64,000 nt of DNA from Heliocidaris erythrogramma (GCA_025617745.1 CM046863.1:4660160-4724159), one strand, 5' to 3'. Shown: positions 30,110 through 41,940, counted from the first letter of the stretch. Program-made: numbers and translations. The notes: generated by a model from the letters alone, not told the origin.

Positions 30110-31650
30110 AGTTTGCATCACAATCTGCAACACTGCTCACTTGGAACCAAGCACAATGTCCAACAATATTGACCACAAAAGTATACCAACAACTGCCAAG
30201 TAACTAAATGTCAGCCTGAAAACTGTAATACTGATCTCAATACAAGTGGAAGCTTATTAATTTAATGTAGTCACCATTTCAGAGCACCCTTTCAAATATC
30301 TTCCCATTTGGAAATCCTAGATGGACAAATATTAAAACTGTAAAGCTTCCAATCTCCTGTTCGCCACATACTTTGATTTGGGAATTTGTCTGCTCTACCT
30401 GGCTGGAGGTGGTATACTCAAGTTGTTATCTGGTTGTATGGTAAAAAAAATGTCGCACAGGTCACCAATACTCAGGAAACTAGCAAAAAGTGTAATAAAG
30501 AAAGAACATTTGCAAATTGTAATTTTTGGTCTATTTTTTTAATATATAAAACTAAAAACATTGAAAAAACAAAATGATACATGAATACTAACACTGTGCA
30601 TAGAATCACTAATGTAAACTTTCTTCTTGCTTTTCATGTTTTGTACATAATACTGAGTGATAAAGAAATAAACGGTTATCACAAAGTAAGAGCATTCCAA
30701 ATTAATATTCCGATTAAGTTTGGCAGTAAATGCATCAAGAAATTAGACAAAACAAGTGGAATGCCTCTGTCAGCCTCGCCTGCATCGCGCGAGTAGTGTA
30801 ACATTTGAATATCAGAAATTTTGTTTCTGAACATTTTGAAAATTAGAGCAGCGCCGATATCTTGCTCTGCTATGCAGGCAAGACACACTTAGAAAAACAA
30901 ATGCCATTCTTCCTGGGTGTAGGATTGTTTTCCAAGCTATAATAATACACAAATGGCATTTATGATTAAATTCCCGTTCCATATCTATAGACATAATCAC
31001 AGACAAAAAAACAAATTTCTTTCCCCTAAAATAATGTTTTTATCAAATATGAACAGCTGGCAGGTATGATAACTATTGCACAGGGGGAACAATAATACAT
31101 GGTAGTATTTAAAGCAAGAGTTTGCATGTCTTGCATGTGCTACGAAATTGTTCATAGCACATACATAGCAATATATCTAATCAATCTGAATTTGATGAAT
31201 GGCACATTCAGTTAATTAAAAATTAATTTCAAAAAATGAACTATACCATTGTGTACATTGTGTTATTTCTGACATGCGTGCCGATTTTTGGCTAGTCAGC
31301 CTCCAAAATATCCTGGGCAATATAATATAGGGTTAAAAAGGGTGCATAAGAGAAGCTGAAACCAGTGAAATTGTAGGTTTTCTTGATTAAAAATTTGTTA
31401 ATATAATATTTTAGTGCTTTTTGGTGATGTTTTTGACAAATTTAATGTTGCACGTCATAAGGGGACATTTTTGTTTCCTTCATACTAAGAATATATGCAT
31501 TAATATCATTATTAAATTACATTATCGATAGTCAGCAGTTAATATTTAAATAGTTTCTTTGATGAAATAACCTTGTACAATGATTTTGAGACTTGAATAA
31601 TGAAAGAATTTTTTCTTGCTTTTTTTCTACATATATTTTGCACTTATACC
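30110..31650. other. No gene seen between the array and the MULE-like MITE
   Basis: AT-rich sequence downstream of the last BEN exon (minus sense). No transposase-like frame on either strand. Confidence 0.5.
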
Positions 31651-31660
31651 TCTTCTTGTC

Positions 31661-32207
31661 TAGCCTTTTCACAAGGCCCTCGTGACTTGGCTATTTTGCT
31701 CTGCAAGTAAGCTAGTAGTGGCTGCATAACAAGACTAGCCGCACAGCCCGGTGAATGCGCAATCGAGCGACGTGAGTCCGAGGGCCTTTTGGAACCTGGC
31801 CTGTATTTCTTATGTTATCCTTTGTTCCTAGCGAGGATCTGCTACCTTATAGGTAGGAGCCAATCAGCAAACGTATCTTCGCATGACGTCGGCATACATT
31901 TGGTATGCAAATTCACCTTCATCTCGAGCTAGCGCTGCCCGTCCAAGCTACTAGTACATCAATCATGGAAAGCAAGCCCCGCAGATACCGTTGTGATTGG
32001 TCGATAATCCTCGGTAGGCGTGTTAGCATACGAATGTCAACTTCGTGAATAATTCATATCGGACGATGGAAACCCAGGTTCCAAAAGGTGTCGCTCGATC
32101 GCGCGTTCACCAGGGCCGTGTTGATTCTTTTCGTCGCCGGCTAGTCTCATCTCAGGCACAGCATGACGAGGAAAATAGCCAAGTCACGAGGCCTTGTCAA
32201 AAGGCTA
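31661..32207. mobile_element. Fold-back MITE, 9-bp duplication, Mutator-like
   Basis: The inverted ends start TAGCCTTTT.ACAAGGCC and continue TCGTGACTTGGCTATTTT. Similarity resumes further in with GACTAGCCG, GTGAA.GCGC.ATCGAGCGAC and CCTTTTGGAACCTGG, so the arms reach about 140 bases. CTTCTTGTC is repeated exactly at 31652-31660 and 32208-32216. A 9-bp duplication with long TIRs fits Mutator-like elements. No transposase. Confidence 0.88.
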
Positions 32208-32448
32208 CTTCTTGTCCTACAGTTATGTCCGCAAACACACATGTACGAAATGCAAAAGGAAGAGTACCAATTTATTCATAAAATATGAACCAGTGATGGG
32301 TAGCAGACTGAAAAAAATCGATGAATATGCTAGATATGACATGACCATCAAAAAAATCATACCAAAAACTTTAATTTTTAGCCTTCTGCAACACATCGGG
32401 TACCCATGACTGGAGCCATGTACATTAATGAACATATTTACTTGAAAA

Positions 32449-32560
32449 TCAATTCTCAGCCCTCCGATATGCTGCTCTGGTGTCTTTCAGCTTCTGTCCC
32501 ATGCGGGCACGGACCTGGCCAGCTGTGGTGCAGGGAAATCGACTCGTGGGTATGCTGTAT
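32449..32560 (-). CDS. BEN gene last exon, C-terminal helices
   Basis: The frame ends TGA at 32449-32451 and reads RFPCTTAGQVRARMGQKLKD and TRAAYRRAEN, the C-terminal part of a BEN domain. The 5' border is uncertain: acceptors at about 32567 and 32558 are possible but neither gives an ideal protein join. Confidence 0.55.
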
Positions 32561-35500
32561 CGGATAATGATAGGATACAAAACTAGCTCGAATTAGCAAA
32601 TGAGTGGATTTAAGAATATTTATACATGTATATGTATGTGTAATGAATAATTCTGCTAAAAGATTATCGTCCACCCAGGCACAAGTTGGCGAATGATCAC
32701 TGATTAACCCCAATGCCCCTAAACATTTCATGCAATATATCCATGACTATTTTTATTGAAGTCTCGCTCAACTTTTCAGACCAAATTTGCGGGATGCGGT
32801 GCGAAGTAAAACCCAACATTACATAAGTGCATGTCAGACCCAGAATTTCTTAATAACATGATCTTAATGGGGATAATGCCCCCCCCCCCCCCCCTGTGAT
32901 GAAATGCTCAAAAATACCTTGGGAATATTTATCACAACTATCACAATTCAAGAGGGGGGGGGGGATTTGGCGGCCAATTTCGCCCCCTCAGATCTCAGCC
33001 GTATGTCGTCTGTTTGCAGCAAAAATTGCCAAATTCCATAAAAAAAATAACAAAAATTGGCACGTACACCACCCACCACGTAATCTAAAAAACTGTCAAT
33101 TTCAAAAATCATGTTTTTGATCAATTCTGGAACCGCACAGGCAGACGTCACAAAGTTGTGCATGACTCGAAATAAAAAAATAGTCTGGAATTCAATTACT
33201 AAGAAATTCTGAAACATGAAACATGGTATAATAGAGTATCTTTATCTATATGCTGTTCTTTATCTGAAATAATTTGAGTTATTAGTGTGAATTTATTTTT
33301 AAGATTCAGGCAGTGACAACCATTGTGTGGAAAATATACTAGAAAATATGCAAAGTATTTGAGCAATTGTTTCAAATCAATGTAATCATCATGCTTGCAA
33401 ATAGCAAATACATAGAACAATGATACATACCGACAATGAACTCAACCTTCTTCCTGTCGAGCAACCTCTTCTCCTGCTCCTCCTTTTGCCTCGTGCCGGT
33501 GGCAATTGATGTCCTCATTTCGTCAACCGTAAACAGACAATTCATGAGGGTGCAGATCATTTTAGATGACTGTTGTGACTGGTTCACGATTTGCACTTGG
33601 GTTCCAGTCAGGAATTCTTCTGTCTATAGGTGATAAAGTAAAATCATGGAAAAGTTTTAACACTCATCCCTTTGCACTGAGCAACACTTATCTAAGAAGT
33701 TGTGTGCATTGCATTTCCACCACACACCCTGTTCCATGCATTATTTGTATTGTAAGAAAATAAAATCTTATAGAATTTTATACACATTTTAAAAAGTAAG
33801 TTCAATTTTCATAATTGATTATAATTCAAATGTCCTTGGTTTTTATTCAACCCGTCTCATTCAGAATATTGAAATTGTAGGCAAAGTTTAACAATAACAT
33901 AAACAACGAAAGAAGTACTTACATCTGGTGCACTGGTCTGTTCAAAAGCAGGTGATCCTGTTCTTGATGTTGATGGCGTCTGTATTTCTGATGTGGTTTT
34001 AGGTAATGCAGGTATTGGGGGAAGAGAAGGCAGGGGTGTTGATGAAGGTCGATGCTTTGTGGGGTTTTTTTTTCGTTCAACACCTCTTGTACCGCCTCCC
34101 GCACGGCTTCCCTCATAACTTGTACACCTTTCTTTTTCTCCTCATTCAAAATGTCTCGTATTGCTGCTCTGAGTTCTTTAAAATAAAATTGCAATATAAC
34201 ATTCAATTAATAAATCTGCAGTAAATGATTTTCATAGCATTCATTCGAGAATTGATAAACAATCTGCTACCAACTGACCATAATATGCAATAATAGCTTG
34301 CAAATTAAAGATATTCTAAGATAAGATTAAGTACTTCCAAAACATAATTCTATTTTTGTAAATTCCTCTGTATCCATGAACAAATGTTCTGAAAATATTA
34401 CTTGAGTAAAGTAGAGAACAGTTCAATAATTTACCTCTACACATAAGACATGCTGACAAAGTATTAAAGCAAATCTATACATGTATGTGGTAAATATTAA
34501 ATGTGAATATTATGATACCAGGTAAACTGATAAAAATTCACATAACAATACACATTCTGTGATACCAGGTGGCAATGTTTTGCATCATTCAGCCATTGTA
34601 AATGAAAGTTCAACCAAAAAAAAAGATTTGCAAACTTCATAAAAAAGTACATGTAAACTAAAAGATAAAATTTAATACATGTATTTGATTTCTTTTCAAT
34701 TACCATGCTGCAAGTAAAGACATTCTTGGATAAACTAAACTGATCCACACCCTTGAAATTTTGGATCAAATGTACAACTACAACTTACCCTCTTTCTCAT
34801 TGATTTTTTTGAGGTTGATGGCTCCTCGTCATCTCCAACTTCTATTTCGTCACTGTCTAGGTCCATGGCATCATCTGCAGTGTCCTTCAGGAACTCCTTT
34901 TCCTTCTCAATGATGACACTCTTTTCTTTCTGCCATGGGAAATGTAGCAAACAGACATGAATAATCATAGTACTTTCAATTATATAAAGCTATTTATAAA
35001 ATGGGTTGTAAACTACACAGCTCGATGAGAACAGCTACTTTGAAGGTACTCTGCGTTCTGGCGAAGAAAATCAACATCAGCTCTAGCTACATGTAGGCTA
35101 GACCGAAATTTTCTGTCTCCAGTACGTTAGCCTCTTATCTGGGTAGGGTCGGCTACTACTTGGAGACAGAAGCCGTCATATCACTTTGCTGTGCAAAATT
35201 TGTCTATGCCTTTTATACATGTATGGCGTTGTGCCTGCTGGAACAGTAGGAAAAAATCATTTTTCCTCTGTATTTTTTTAAAAATAATCATAAGGCCTAG
35301 GCTCTAATTCATATACTTAATCTGTTCAACATACCAATTTGACCAAATGATCCATTTAATGCTCCTTTTTCATGTAATTCAGGGTCCAAGCCTCCAAGGT
35401 CTTCTCCGTTCGAAAATCCTGCAGCCGTATTCACACCGTTACCCGAGCTTCTAGTCTCGTACAAGGCAAAATGATTATGAAGGAAAAAATACGATAAATT

Positions 35501-36589
35501 CATAACGAACTCGTGCACATTGATTTGAAAACGGTTATTTCTTTAACACTAAACAAACATATTTAATGTTAAAGAAATAACCGTTTTGAAATCAATGTGC
35601 AAGAGTTCGTAATGAATTTAGCGTATTTTTTCCTTCATAATCATTTTGCCTTGTACGAGACTAGAACGGCACAATGCCATAGACAAATTTTGCACAGCAA
35701 AGTGATAGGACGGCTTCTGTCTCCAAGTAGTAGCCGACCCTACCCAAATAAGAGGCTAACGTACTGGAGACAGAAAATGTCGGTCTACATGTAGGCCTAC
35801 CATGCCTGCACGTACATGTAGATCATAATGATAGCTAGAAGAGCTCCATGGCAATACTTGGCGTACTGACCAAGAAAACCTAAAAATGTCTTCCACATTA
35901 TACTGTATGATGGCCTGGGGGGACCTTAAGGTACGCACTTTGTCTTTGTTTTCAAACGATTTAAAACTTATATACAATCAGATTTTCTCAATTTAATTTG
36001 TGGTCAATATTCTAAAGATCATAACCTGAGAAGAAAATTGCAGAAAACTCACATTTCGCTGTCGCTTTTCGGGAGGGGTCCTAAAAGCTACGTTATATAA
36101 GCACTCAATTTCTAATGCTAAGTCTTCACTTCAGCGCATTCTTCATCTTGACTCGAGCTCCACCACCGCGAAGCAGTGGCGGAGCTCCTCAAGTTACCCA
36201 TGACCACGACCATGACATGACATGACAATATCAATCATCTTTCAACATCACGTAGCCTAACTCTTTAATACTAATAACAATGGAACAAGTTAGTGCACAT
36301 GCATGACATGCATAGCAAATTTTCTTCATTTCATGGTTATTTTGTCAATCAATCATGTCTAACGAGTCGGAGTAACAACATTGTGGTCACATGGTCATGG
36401 TGCCAAATTAAACCACCAACATTATGATAAACCAATAAAAAAACAGGGTTATAATGCTGTAATATATTTACCATTGGCTGCCAACACCTTTGCTTTATAC
36501 ACCTCCCAGCCATGCTTCGGAGGCTTTTCTCCCGGCGGGTTCCCATACTGAACCAGGCCTTCCACTTCAGATTTGGGTCCTCCCAACAT
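32449..36589 (-). CDS. BEN-domain protein gene, at least six exons
   Basis: Exons in transcription order: 36589-36472 (ATG), 35450-35335 (tentative), 34929-34789, 34175-33923, 33623-33431, and a last one ending TGA at 32449. The product has a conserved N-terminus (MLGGPKSEVEGLVQYG, then HGWEVYKAKVLAANG), an acidic Lys/Glu segment, a helical segment, a Pro/Ser/Thr linker and a C-terminal BEN domain (MICTLMNCLFTVDEM..LLDRKKVEFI..; MGQKLKDTRAAYRR). BEN domains bind DNA in nuclear, mostly repressive, regulators. Exons 4 and 5 join cleanly in phase only if one base is shifted at an A9 run; exon junctions 1-2, 3-4 and 5-6 do not match in phase as drawn, so small exons are missing or the gene is damaged. 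Confidence 0.68.
32600..33400. other. Long BEN intron with repeats
   Basis: Between the last two BEN exons. It contains a C run (32879-32894) and a G run (32954-32964) with GGCGGCCAATTTCGCCCC, a dispersed-repeat-like patch. No coding signal. Confidence 0.5.
33431..33623 (-). CDS. BEN gene exon 5, first half of BEN domain
   Basis: Acceptor ..tttatcacctatag, donor GTATGT; 193 bases. Encodes TEEFLTGTQVQIVNQSQQSS, MICTLMNCLFTVDEMRTSI and EKRLLDRKKVEFIV. The pattern of a LMxxLFTxxEM helix followed by LLDxxKVExI matches the N-terminal helices of BEN domains. Confidence 0.7.
33923..34175 (-). CDS. BEN gene exon 4, helix plus Pro/Ser/Thr linker
   Basis: Acceptor ..ttttattttaaag, donor GTAAGT. The first half reads LRAAIRDILNEEKKKG and EAVREAVQEVL. 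At an A9 run the frame that makes sense moves by one base to PSSTPLPSLPPIPALPKTTS and FEQTSAPD, which joins exon 5 in phase 0. The A9 run suggests a sequencing or slippage indel. Confidence 0.6.
34789..34929 (-). CDS. BEN gene exon 3, acidic segment
   Basis: Acceptor ..tttcccatggcag, donor GTAAGT; 47 codons in phase 0. Encodes KEKSVIIEKEKEFLKD and DDAMDLDSDEIEVGDDEEP, then a basic SKKSMRKR that may be part of a nuclear localisation signal. Confidence 0.65.
35080..35806. repeat. Large imperfect inverted repeat around 35550
   Basis: The left arm pieces 35080-35210 and 35451-35550 match the right arm 35565-35806 inverted, with TTTTCTGTCTCCAGTACGTT, GGAGACAGAAGCCGTC, TCGTACAAGGCAAAATGATT and TTAAAGAAATAACCGTTTT among the matches. 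The right arm lacks about 230 bases of the left arm, which include the tentative BEN exon 2. The centre is nearly perfect and could extrude as a hairpin. Confidence 0.85.
35335..35450 (-). CDS. BEN gene exon 2, tentative
   Basis: Acceptor ..cgagactag before 35450, donor GTATGT after 35335. Encodes SSGNGVNTAAGFSNGEDLGG and LDPELHEKGALNGSFGQI. The composition is protein-like, but the entering phase does not fit exon 1. It lies inside the left arm of a large inverted repeat. Confidence 0.45.
36472..36589 (-). CDS. BEN gene exon 1
   Basis: ATG at 36589, 39 codons plus one base, donor GTAAAT at 36471. Encodes MLGGPKSEVEGLVQYGNPPG and then EKPPKHGWEVYKAKVLAANG. Confidence 0.65.
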
Positions 36590-36910
36590 CTTTTTTGTTT
36601 CCAACAAACTCGCTGGACGTCACCGTGACCTCATTGGTTTCCACCCAGTGAACTAACACCCACATAGCAGGCATGGCTGATTTATCTTTCTCCAACTAAA
36701 AAAACAACAACGATCAAAGTACGCTCCAACAAGTGCCAAAACGAGTAATACCAGTCAACGGTTAATTATGAAGGTAACCACAGGTTGCTTGATTTGAATT
36801 GCGAGCCAGCTCGAAGTAAAATGCGTGTACTGTTACGTGTGTACGTGTGAGGCTATACAGTATACTGCATGCAGCGCTCCGACGCGACACGTGATTTCCG
36901 GAAGTAAACA
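36590..36910 (-). promoter_or_regulatory. Promoter-like region of the BEN gene
   Basis: Upstream of the exon 1 ATG are an inverted CCAAT box and a GACGTCACCGTGACC block (about 36614-36640), an E-box CACGTG (36888-36893) and an ETS-type CCGGAAGT (36898-36905) in a locally GC-richer stretch. These motifs are typical of broadly used promoters; the transcription start is not determined. Confidence 0.4.
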
Positions 36911-38090
36911 AAAGCATTGTCTAGAATCCTATACCGGTAGGTATATTTCTTCGGACTATAATGTGTAATGTTACAGTAGTCTAACCATTAGTCATTGCGA
37001 TGATTAATTTGAATTTGTTTTAACTATATTGAAGTTCCAAAGAAGTTGGAATGGAATAAAAGAACATTTACAGCAACTGTGCAATTTGCTTCTGTCTTCA
37101 AATTATTAAAGTATGTTCATCATTATATCATTGACAACCATTATATGACAATTGATTGTTGATCAACTGTTGCATTTGAAGAAATAAATCAGTATTGCAA
37201 TTACCATGTACTTGAATTGTGTTGTAAATGTATATTGTCAAGCTTCAGTTGTTGGTTTATTACTTCAACTTCATTCAATCATTATAACCATTTAGTTACT
37301 CATCAGACTTGATGAATCTTTCTGGGGATTAAATGTAGTAATCCTATAAAATAAAATACAATACTTTATTTTTTTGAAATTTGAACATACTGGTAAAATA
37401 CGACTCTTCCTGCTACCCTACTCTCTAAAAGAAATCGAGTGATCACTGAGGTCACTCCCCGGCGAGTGAAAATAGACTGAAAATAAAGTGATACTCACTC
37501 TTTTCTTTTTAGAGAGCACTCGATATTCACTCAATATTCACTCCTAAACAAGTGATCACTGACGTCACTCCCTGGGGAGTGAAAATAGAGTGAAAATGCA
37601 CTCTTTTTTTTTAGAGAGAGAGTACCAAATGTGGAAATAGCCCAGTTTTAACATGCCAGTACAATAAAAATGACATTGTAACATGAAGAAAGAGTTCGGA
37701 CTCGACTCGTTTAGTAATGTTAATATTTTTTTTTTCCTTTTTAATCTGTATTTGTACAACATACCTCATTAAATGAGACACTGCACTTGGGTATTAAAGG
37801 GAAACTTACTGCCCGAATGCCAGGGACAGGGCCGGCGGAACGTTTTTCAGAGTGGAGAGGCCCTAATATGGGGGCAAATTTTGTGCCAATTTTTTTTTGA
37901 CACCTTAAAAAAAATAGATTTTCCGATGGATTTGTCGATCCTAAAAACATATTTTTTTTTAACATGTCTCTCTCTAAAAGAAAAAAAAGTAAGCATGGCA
38001 ACACCTAGATAGATTTCCCCTTTAATGTTCATTAACACAGGATGTACGCATAATTCAGTAAGTACCATACTGTCATAAGTCTGCTTCACT
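36911..38090. other. No gene between the BEN promoter and the right array
   Basis: Apart from the CACTC element this holds a repeat-like patch GGGCCGGCGGAACG at 37828-37842 and T-rich runs. No open frame with recognisable content. Confidence 0.5.
37421..37620. repeat. CACTC-rich duplicated element
   Basis: GTGATCACTGAGGTCACTCC with GAGTGAAAATAGA.TGAAAAT occurs twice about 115 bp apart, and CTCTCTAAAAGAAA at the left edge is inverted as TTTCTTTTTAGAGAG. Probably a small MITE with an internal duplication. Confidence 0.6.
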
Positions 38091-39208
38091 GAGTATTCAG
38101 CATGCCCTGGATGAAGTGGAAAATGATTTGATCTGAAACCCCCCAGTGTGACATGAACGAAGGGTCTACATGGAGCTCAATACATACCACACTGTCACTG
38201 TGTGTTCAGTATGCCAAGTCTGTGCATGGGGATTGTGCTTTAAAATGAATGAGCAGTACCAACACTATGAATACAGGGTTTACACATAGTTCAATATATA
38301 CCACACTGTGGTAAACATGATTTGCAGTGTATATGTCGAATAATTATTTGGAACTATGTTATAAATGCATGATTGGAAATCCCAGTTTATGAGAACAGGA
38401 ATTACACATAGTTTAATATATACTACACTGGGGTAAACATGATTCACAGTGTGATCAGTATGTCAAATATGTGGGAACTATGTGGTATATGAATTATCGG
38501 ATATCCCACAGTGTATCAACACTATGAACACAGGGTTTACACATAGTTTAATATATACCACACTGTGGGAAAAATGATTCAGAGTGTGATCAGTATGTCA
38601 AATAATTATGTGGGAACTATGTGGTATATGAATTATCGGATATCCCACAGTGTATCAACACTATGAACACAGGGTTTACACATAGTTTAATATATACCAC
38701 ACTGTGGTAAACATGAAGCACAGTGTGGTCAGTATGTCAACTATGTGGGAATTAAGTGGTAAACCACATAGATTGAAATACCACACTATGTCAACACTAT
38801 GAACACAGTGTTTACACATGGTTTAATACGTGCCACTCTGTGTTTGGTATACCAACTATGTGGTAAATTATGTGGTACACTATGTGATTTGAAATGCCAC
38901 ACAGTGATCACATAGTTTACACATAGTTAACTTTGTGAACACACTGTGGCAACACTGTGTTTGGTATACCAACTATGTGGCTAATTATGTGGTACACTAT
39001 GTGATTTGAAATGCCACACTGTGATCACATAGTTTACACATAGTTAACTATGTGAACACACTGTGGCAACACTGTGTTTGGTATACCAACTATGTGGCTA
39101 ATTATGTGGTACACTATGTGATTTGAAATTCCACACTGTGATCACATAGTTAACACATAGTTTACACATAGTTAACTATGTGAACACACTGTGGCAACAC
39201 TGTGTTTG
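38090..39208. repeat. Right subterminal array
   Basis: Higher-order repeat built from CACACTGTG, CACAGTGTG, CACATAGTT and TATGTGG words. Near the tip the period is about 117 bp (AACACTGTGTTTGG at 38951 and 39068); further in, longer diverged units share ATCAGTATGTCAA and GGTTTACACATAGTTTAATA. Confidence 0.9.
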
Positions 39209-39596
39209 TTCCATAAGGGTAGGCTTACATGATACACATTTTCGATGGAAGAATAGTAACTTCTACAGATAATAACCTAATTCTTTTTTATGGGCCACCT
39301 GGTATTATTGCCTTTATGAATATATCCCTGCTCATTATTCAGCTTATCCAATTTACTTGCGTAAAAATCATGCCTATAATAATGTATACTTTATAAATGT
39401 TGATTTTCACGGAAACCTTAGGCAAATGTTCTACAGAATACAAAGTCATGTTTATTACATTCTGGTTTCCATTGTTTCTCAATGACAAGGTGTTGGTAAA
39501 TACATTTATACTTGTAAACATGATACGAACTCTCCAATTATCATGTCTGCATGAATAATAGTTGTAGCTGTAAACAATGAGATTAGTATGATAACC

Positions 39597-40085
39597 ATCA
39601 GATCTTCAGTTCAGTTCAGTTTTTATTTTTTTTTCATTTCCAACGAAAAGAAATATACAATTCACATACATCATTAAATCAACAAAGTAGGATACACGCA
39701 ATACAACACATAAATATAACAGTATTGTAGATTAGATAAGATGTACCAAACTATTGCAGTATGAAAAATAATTGTATGAATGTTTGGTTGGAAATGGAGA
39801 GGTCCACTGTGAAGCTAAGCTTGTAAATTGTGGACCCCTCAGGTGAAAGTATTCAATAATAGTAATTTACATAACAAAAAATAACGAGAATAATGGCCAA
39901 CAGAGAGGGGAAAGCATAAACATATACAAAATGTGTGAAAGTAACAAGGGAAAAGTAAAAGGAAAGACAGAAAGAGGAGAGAAATTGACTGCATGTGGGA
40001 CTGAGGAATGACGAATGAAAGATGAATAGATGTAACTGATCAAAACAAAGGTAGCGCGCAACATCGATTCGTGTAAAAAGTGAAA
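39597..40085 (-). mobile_element. 5'-truncated non-LTR 3' end with (CTGAA)n tail
   Basis: On the minus strand the sequence ends ..AAAACTGAACTGAACTGAA, a short tandem tail typical of CR1/L2-group 3' ends. Upstream sequence is noncoding. Assignment rests on the tail and is tentative. Confidence 0.45.
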
Positions 40086-41940
40086 TATTTATGAGGATGT
40101 TCCTGGTTGACGAGTGGTGACGAGTTCTTTGTATAATAATAATAATAAATAATAATGATCATTTAATAATAATAATAACTAGAAAGGCCGTCAAAGGCGG
40201 CAGACCCACGCCTTAACCCAATATAGGTTTTGTTTTGTTGCGATTATTTTTGTAAGCAGTAGCCATTCAAAGGGGATAACAAGAGGCACATCTCCCCCCC
40301 CCCCCATAAATATTGCCATATCCAGGTCATAGCTTTGTGTATCCCCACCCTTGAAAAAATTCTTCTGAAAAAGATATTTTATTATTGAAACATCCCTCCC
40401 CTAAAAGTAATTGATTAGACATGTCAGAGAGCGTGGCGTGGTGAGAAAAAAAAATGTTAGCAATTTGTATTCAGTGTTCAGTCATGTAAGTGTTAGTAAA
40501 TGTATTCATGTTCTATCTTTAAATTACATTGCAATTGGGGTTGTTGTTTTTTTTTCATCGGGCTTGGATAAAATATATATGACGACAAATAAAGTTGGAT
40601 CTAGACTTCAAAATGACATGCATGCGAGGCACAGAGCTTACTCACTCAGCTCAGTCACCACCCATCAACAAAGTCAACGTGGATATACTGGCGTGCATGC
40701 CCGTATTCGGCGAACCTCGATCAGCCACCAAATTTTGCAAATCCACACAAATTAAAAAAAAAAATACAGTTTTTGTATATATTTTACAACTACGAAATCC
40801 ACTCAAACAGACATAAATGAGGTATAAACTAGTTATATGACAGGACCGTTATAACCCAAAGAAAAAAGTTCAATCCTACTACAGTGAGCCAGGCACAGGC
40901 TGACTCCCTGGGGTTATGTACTCCCTAGCCCGACCAGATCCCCGTCACTTCGCGACAGCGCTGTGTATAGTTATGTACGTACAGCTAGCTACACAGCCCA
41001 CTAGCACTCACTCAGATCAACACACGCGAACGCTCGCGAGTGCGATAAACTCACTCACGTCGAACAAACTCACCAGATTTTCACCGAAAACAATTAAAAT
41101 CACGTACTACACGTCCACCAGGATAAAATAAATCACAAAAACTTCCACAACAAAGTGGAAAGAACCGGGGAAAATAAACAGAAATGCACAGAAGATAAGA
41201 AATAGAGGAGAAGCCGTAGGGCTAGGGTAGCCTGAATCTAAATGAATTTGTGGATAAAAAAGGTATCGCGCGCGATAGCTATAGAGCCTAGCCGCCTATT
41301 AGTATACCGTACATAGCCGCTTTCGCAGTAGTAGTTCAAGCCCGCGAAAAATCCCTTGTTGCTGGGATACGTTGGCTTTGAATATTCATTGCAGGCTCGT
41401 ACGGATTTGAAGTGAAATGGCAAATAATGGGTCTAAAAGTCTTCTAAAATTCATAAACCTGAAATAGACTTTTGGTGAGACGAAGTAATGAGTGTTTTGA
41501 TTGGCCAAAATATTTCTGCATCTGCAGGCGAAGTTTGGGGTCATCAATCTTTCTAGTTTCTTTCCTGTCACTATCTGAACTGAAGTTCCTATACTTTACT
41601 ACAGGGTCAAAACTTCAAGGTCACACAGAATGTGCAGGGGTCAACCAATCATCACCAAAATCTAATCGATTCTTTCCTGTCACTTTCTGAACATTCGAAA
41701 ATTTGGTGCAAATCCGTTCACCCGTTCTCTTGTTATCTTGTACACAAACAAACAAACAAACAAACAAACAAACAAAAAAACAAAAAAACAAAAACAAACA
41801 AACAAACATACGGAGCCCTTTACATAACCCTGCCGATTTCATCGGCGTGGGTAATAATGATGCATATATACATAGACACACATACACATTTAAATGCTGC
41901 ATATATAGAGGTAATCTAAATGCTACTAACAAATGACAAA
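40086..41940. other. Repeat fragments, no gene
   Basis: It holds (ATA)n-type repeats at 40135-40180, the palindromic dispersed motif GGCCGTCAAAGGCGGCAGAC (40187-40206), a C run at about 40295, and an (AAAC)n microsatellite at 41744-41810 following CCCGTTCTCTTGTTATCTTG, which looks like the 3' end of a short retroelement. Plus frames near 40411 and 40916 have no recognisable content. Confidence 0.5.

Larger units (their letters stand above)
29469..39219. mobile_element. 9.75-kb TIR unit with subterminal repeat arrays and a BEN-domain gene
   Basis: The left end is CCCTTATGGAA (29469-29479), the right end TTCCATAAGGG (39209-39219), both flanked outside by TA. Inside the tips both ends continue, after two to four unmatched bases, as CACAGTGTTRCCACA, so the imperfect TIR spans about 32 bases. 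Both ends carry long arrays of CACAGTGTG and CACATAGT words. The inner edges of the arrays carry no further TIR, which argues for one large unit over two small ones. No transposase was recognised; the only gene is a BEN-domain gene. Superfamily unknown. Confidence 0.6.

Noticed and set aside
29474-30176. Open frames with repeated HSVEHSV or GGLCGDYHSVVDYV
   Set aside because: They are translations of the CACAGTGTG tandem array; no start, splice or codon signal beyond the repeat.
29469-39219. Polinton- or virus-like giant element
   Set aside because: No polymerase B, integrase, ATPase or capsid-like reading was seen between the ends.
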